From Paenibacillus sp. FSL R5-0912 (GTDB lineage Bacteria; Bacillota; Bacilli; Paenibacillales; Paenibacillaceae), in the NCBI RefSeq assembly GCF_000758605.1, contig NZ_CP009282.1, forward strand, positions 806,001-870,000: a DNA stretch of 64,000 nt. The letters are read 5' to 3'. Positions within the stretch are counted from its first letter, which is position 1. Each line of letters starts with the position of its first letter. Below, one piece after another: positions 61,750 to 64,000 of this stretch. Position numbers and translations under genes: made by a program. Below the pieces are notes generated by a model. That model did no database searches, had not been told where the DNA came from, and saw nothing but the letters and a program-made list of their open reading frames with translations.

Positions 61750-63483
61750 ATGACAAAAAGGCGATGGGTCATGAAATTTATGCGGATGCACAAATGGGTT
61801 TTTCTATGCGGGTTCCTGATCACAACATTGATGACGATGGTCAACCTGATTTATCCGTTCCTGGGCGGTAAGATGATCAATATCGCTTTTTATGATAAAG
61901 ACATGAGTGCCTTCTTGAATCTATGTCTGATCTATGCCGGTATACTCGTGTTCAATCAGTTTGTCGTTGCGACGCTAAACAATCTTATTTCGTCACAGCT
62001 GATGACGGGGTTTGTCTTCGATATCCGGCGGGCTCTGTTCAACAAGATATTACATAAAAAAGGCAAAGACCTCTCCGGGATGTACAGTGGGGATATGATC
62101 AGCCGGATGAACCACGACGCTACGGATATTATGAATCTCGTCTTCTGGAGCGGACTGTGGGGATACTCCAACTTGCTGCATATCCTATTCGCTGTCTGTT
62201 TTATGTTTTACTACAATGTACTGCTGGGTGCGTTTACAGTCGTTCTGGTTCCCACCGTGTTTCTCGCCTCGAAAGTTTTCAAGACCAGAGCGCAACAGGT
62301 CAACAAGGAGCTTCGGGCGGAACAGGGGAAGCTATCCTCGTATGTATTCGAAATTGTGAAGAATCTGCAGGACGTCAAAATCCTTAGCGCAGGAAAAAAA
62401 GTAACAAGCACTTATCTAAGGAAAACGGCTGCCATTAATAAAATGAATGTGGAAAACGGAAGAATCGAAGTGACCACAGAAAGGGTGAATACGTTCATCA
62501 CGCTTGCCGCACAATTGCTCATATTTGTCATCTGCGCCTATTTCATTGTGAAAGGCCAAATGCAGCTTGGCGTCTTTGTAGCCGCCATCAGCTATTTCAA
62601 TATGGCCGTGAATTACTTCAGCTCCATTAACGGCAAAATTACCGATGTCTGGGGGCAAATCGTCTCCCTGCAGCGAGTCGTGGATATTCTGAATGAGGAG
62701 GAAGAGGATTACCAGGAAAACCAGCCTCCGCAGCGTATAAAAGAGGGCATGATTGAATTTAATAATGTCACCTTTGGATACAGCGAAGACAGACAGGTTC
62801 TGAACGGGTTCAATCTCTGCGTCGATGCAGGCAGTACGATCGGTATTGTCGGTAGGAGCGGCGCGGGTAAAACAACGATGGGCAACCTGCTCTACAATCT
62901 ATATCACGTGGACAGGGGCGAGCTTCTGATCGACGGTGTGAATGTTAATGACTATAACCTGCATAGCTTGCGGAGCCAGGTGGGGATTGTCCATCAGGAG
63001 ACGATTCTGTATGATCAGACCCTGCGTTACAATCTTTCATTTACAAACAGCAAGGACAATGATGAAACCTTAATGGAAGCGATTAAAAAAGCTGCTCTGT
63101 ATGATGTGGTCATGACCTTCCCGGATGGGCTGGACACTCTGCTGGGGACGGGCGGGCAGGAATTATCCGGCGGGCAGAAACAGCGTCTGGCAATCGCCAG
63201 GATATTAGTCAAGAATCCGAGGATTCTGATCTTCGACGAAGCTACATCCTTCCTCGACAGCCGGAACGAAGCGCTGATCCGGAAAGTAATGCGTGAGCTT
63301 TCGCAGGACCGGACGCTGATCATCATCGCCCACCGGTTCTCCACCATCCAGAGCTGTGATAGAATCGCGGTGTTAGCAGACGGTGTTGTCAAAGGCTACG
63401 ATACTCACGACGTACTGATTACGAGCAATCCAACATACATAGACTTATTCAGTGAACAGTATGCAGGAGGGGAAGCAGTATGA
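61750..63483 (+). CDS. ABC exporter subunit 1 (membrane plus ATPase)
   Basis: A 577-residue fused ABC exporter half; the start ATG 61750 gives the usual length and avoids reading through the preceding terminator and promoter. Six helices (WVFLCGFLITTLMTMVNLIY onward) form the membrane half. The ATPase half (about 335-577) has Walker A GIVGRSGAGKTTMGNLLY, Q-loop VGIVHQETILYD, signature LSGGQKQRLAIARILVKNP and Walker B ILIFDEATSFLDS, with the H-loop in IIIAHRFSTIQ. It overlaps the next subunit by four bases (ATGA), so the two probably form a heterodimer. Substrate may be a drug or peptide. Confidence 0.9.
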   Translation: MTKRRWVMKFMRMHKWVFLCGFLITTLMTMVNLIYPFLGGKMINIAFYDKDMSAFLNLCLIYAGILVFNQFVVATLNNLISSQLMTGFVFDIRRALFNKILHKKGKDLSGMYSGDMISRMNHDATDIMNLVFWSGLWGYSNLLHILFAVCFMFYYNVLLGAFTVVLVPTVFLASKVFKTRAQQVNKELRAEQGKLSSYVFEIVKNLQDVKILSAGKKVTSTYLRKTAAINKMNVENGRIEVTTERVNTFITLAAQLLIFVICAYFIVKGQMQLGVFVAAISYFNMAVNYFSSINGKITDVWGQIVSLQRVVDILNEEEEDYQENQPPQRIKEGMIEFNNVTFGYSEDRQVLNGFNLCVDAGSTIGIVGRSGAGKTTMGNLLYNLYHVDRGELLIDGVNVNDYNLHSLRSQVGIVHQETILYDQTLRYNLSFTNSKDNDETLMEAIKKAALYDVVMTFPDGLDTLLGTGGQELSGGQKQRLAIARILVKNPRILIFDEATSFLDSRNEALIRKVMRELSQDRTLIIIAHRFSTIQSCDRIAVLADGVVKGYDTHDVLITSNPTYIDLFSEQYAGGEAV

Positions 63484-64000
63484 AACGATGGGACACCTAT
63501 AAGGCCTTAACCCGGGATATAGACGGTATCCGAAAACCGCTCCTTGCGCTGGGGATGTTCAAGATATGGAGCTTAGTATTCGGGCTGATCCCCCTGTTCT
63601 TGTACTCGTTATTGGTTAACCGCGTTTTGGTAGATAAGCAGTTGAATGAGCTTTGGCTAATCATCGGCGGGTATCTGGTGGTTTTCCTGCTTACTACAAC
63701 CGGGATTGCCGTCAGTAAGCAGTTTTCCAACCAGTTAATCCTGAAATATGATCTGAGAATCAAGAATAAGCTGCTCAAAAAGCTCATCAGCCTCGATAAC
63801 GCTGACTATAGCCAATATAGTATTGGCGATGTTAGAAGCCGGATTGAGAACGATTCAACAATTGCCGGAAAATTTTTCGAGACGCATGTCTTAGATTTTA
63901 TCTACGCTGTTGTTTACGCTTTTGCACTGGCAGTGATTTTACTGTGTTATGACTGGCGGATCGCACTCATTAGTTTTATTTTTGTTCCGGTCTCTTTGGT
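63480..64000 (+). CDS. ABC exporter subunit 2, partial at window end
   Basis: The frame opens at ATG 63480, overlapping the previous stop, and stays open to the window edge (173 residues seen). The visible part is the membrane half of a second ABC exporter subunit: helices in MFKIWSLVFGLIPLFLYSLL, LIIGGYLVVFLLTTTGIAV and VVYAFALAVILLCYDW, with the coupling segment YSQYSIGDVRSRIENDSTIA. The ATPase half lies beyond the window. Tight coupling marks it as the partner of the upstream subunit. Confidence 0.85.
   Translation, partial: MKRWDTYKALTRDIDGIRKPLLALGMFKIWSLVFGLIPLFLYSLLVNRVLVDKQLNELWLIIGGYLVVFLLTTTGIAVSKQFSNQLILKYDLRIKNKLLKKLISLDNADYSQYSIGDVRSRIENDSTIAGKFFETHVLDFIYAVVYAFALAVILLCYDWRIALISFIFVPVSL

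Overview
The window reads as chromosome of a Gram-positive, spore-forming Bacillota bacterium, most likely a Paenibacillus or close relative. The reasons are: strong AGGAGG-type ribosome sites with frequent TTG/GTG starts, exported proteins with S-layer homology (SLH) and copper-amine-oxidase-like wall domains, a Btr-type AraC regulator fused to a siderophore-binding domain, a Spo0E-like phosphatase, and Bacillus-style type I toxin/antisense architecture. No rRNA, tRNA, CRISPR array, insertion sequence or prophage was recognised.

1-6.2 kb: a divergent locus. An AraC regulator (and the start of a possible BtrH-like acyltransferase) faces a tightly overlapping five-gene operon: acyl carrier protein, ATP-grasp ligase, MurG-like glycosyltransferase, radical SAM protein with a twitch-type auxiliary cluster, and Gfo/Idh/MocA oxidoreductase. 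The set recalls the carrier-protein side-chain branch of butirosin biosynthesis and is the best candidate here for an undescribed pathway. 6.2-11.6 kb: nucleotidyltransferase, GH5-CBM3 cellulase, a Mef-like MFS exporter preceded by a 12-codon leader peptide and two competing hairpins, and a tRNA-dihydrouridine synthase.

11.7-23.8 kb: surface and accessory genes. These include a 2,043-residue protein with 14 nearly identical 91-residue Fn3 repeats and three SLH motifs, an SF0329-type protein, an exported CBM / beta-gamma-crystallin / lytic-transglycosylase-like fusion, small lipoproteins, a truncated phosphotransferase and a DJ-1/PfpI protein. Related terminator hairpins recur here. 23.8-26.8 kb is visibly AT-richer and holds orphan small genes and two decayed genes (a DinB-like frameshift and a DUF2075 remnant after a MazG-like gene).

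26.8-37.6 kb is a defence-like island: GHKL ATPase plus DNA methyltransferase, an XRE regulator, a Spo0E-like protein, then NERD protein, McrB-like AAA+ protein and DUF2357/McrC-like nuclease, closed by a type I toxin with an antisense RNA. 38.3-47 kb: an SPFH protein, an unknown protein, and a 2,150-residue exported protein with about 20 FIVAR-like repeats.

47-64 kb: a receiver-BTAD response regulator, a MetE-like protein, then an envelope methionine-sulfoxide repair operon (response regulator, kinase, CcdA, thioredoxin-MsrA-MsrB lipoprotein) beside a very Met-rich exported protein. A Fur-boxed siderophore locus follows (binding lipoprotein, FhuF-like reductase, AraC-FecB sensor), then a TetR-controlled ABC exporter and a two-subunit ABC exporter that runs off the end.
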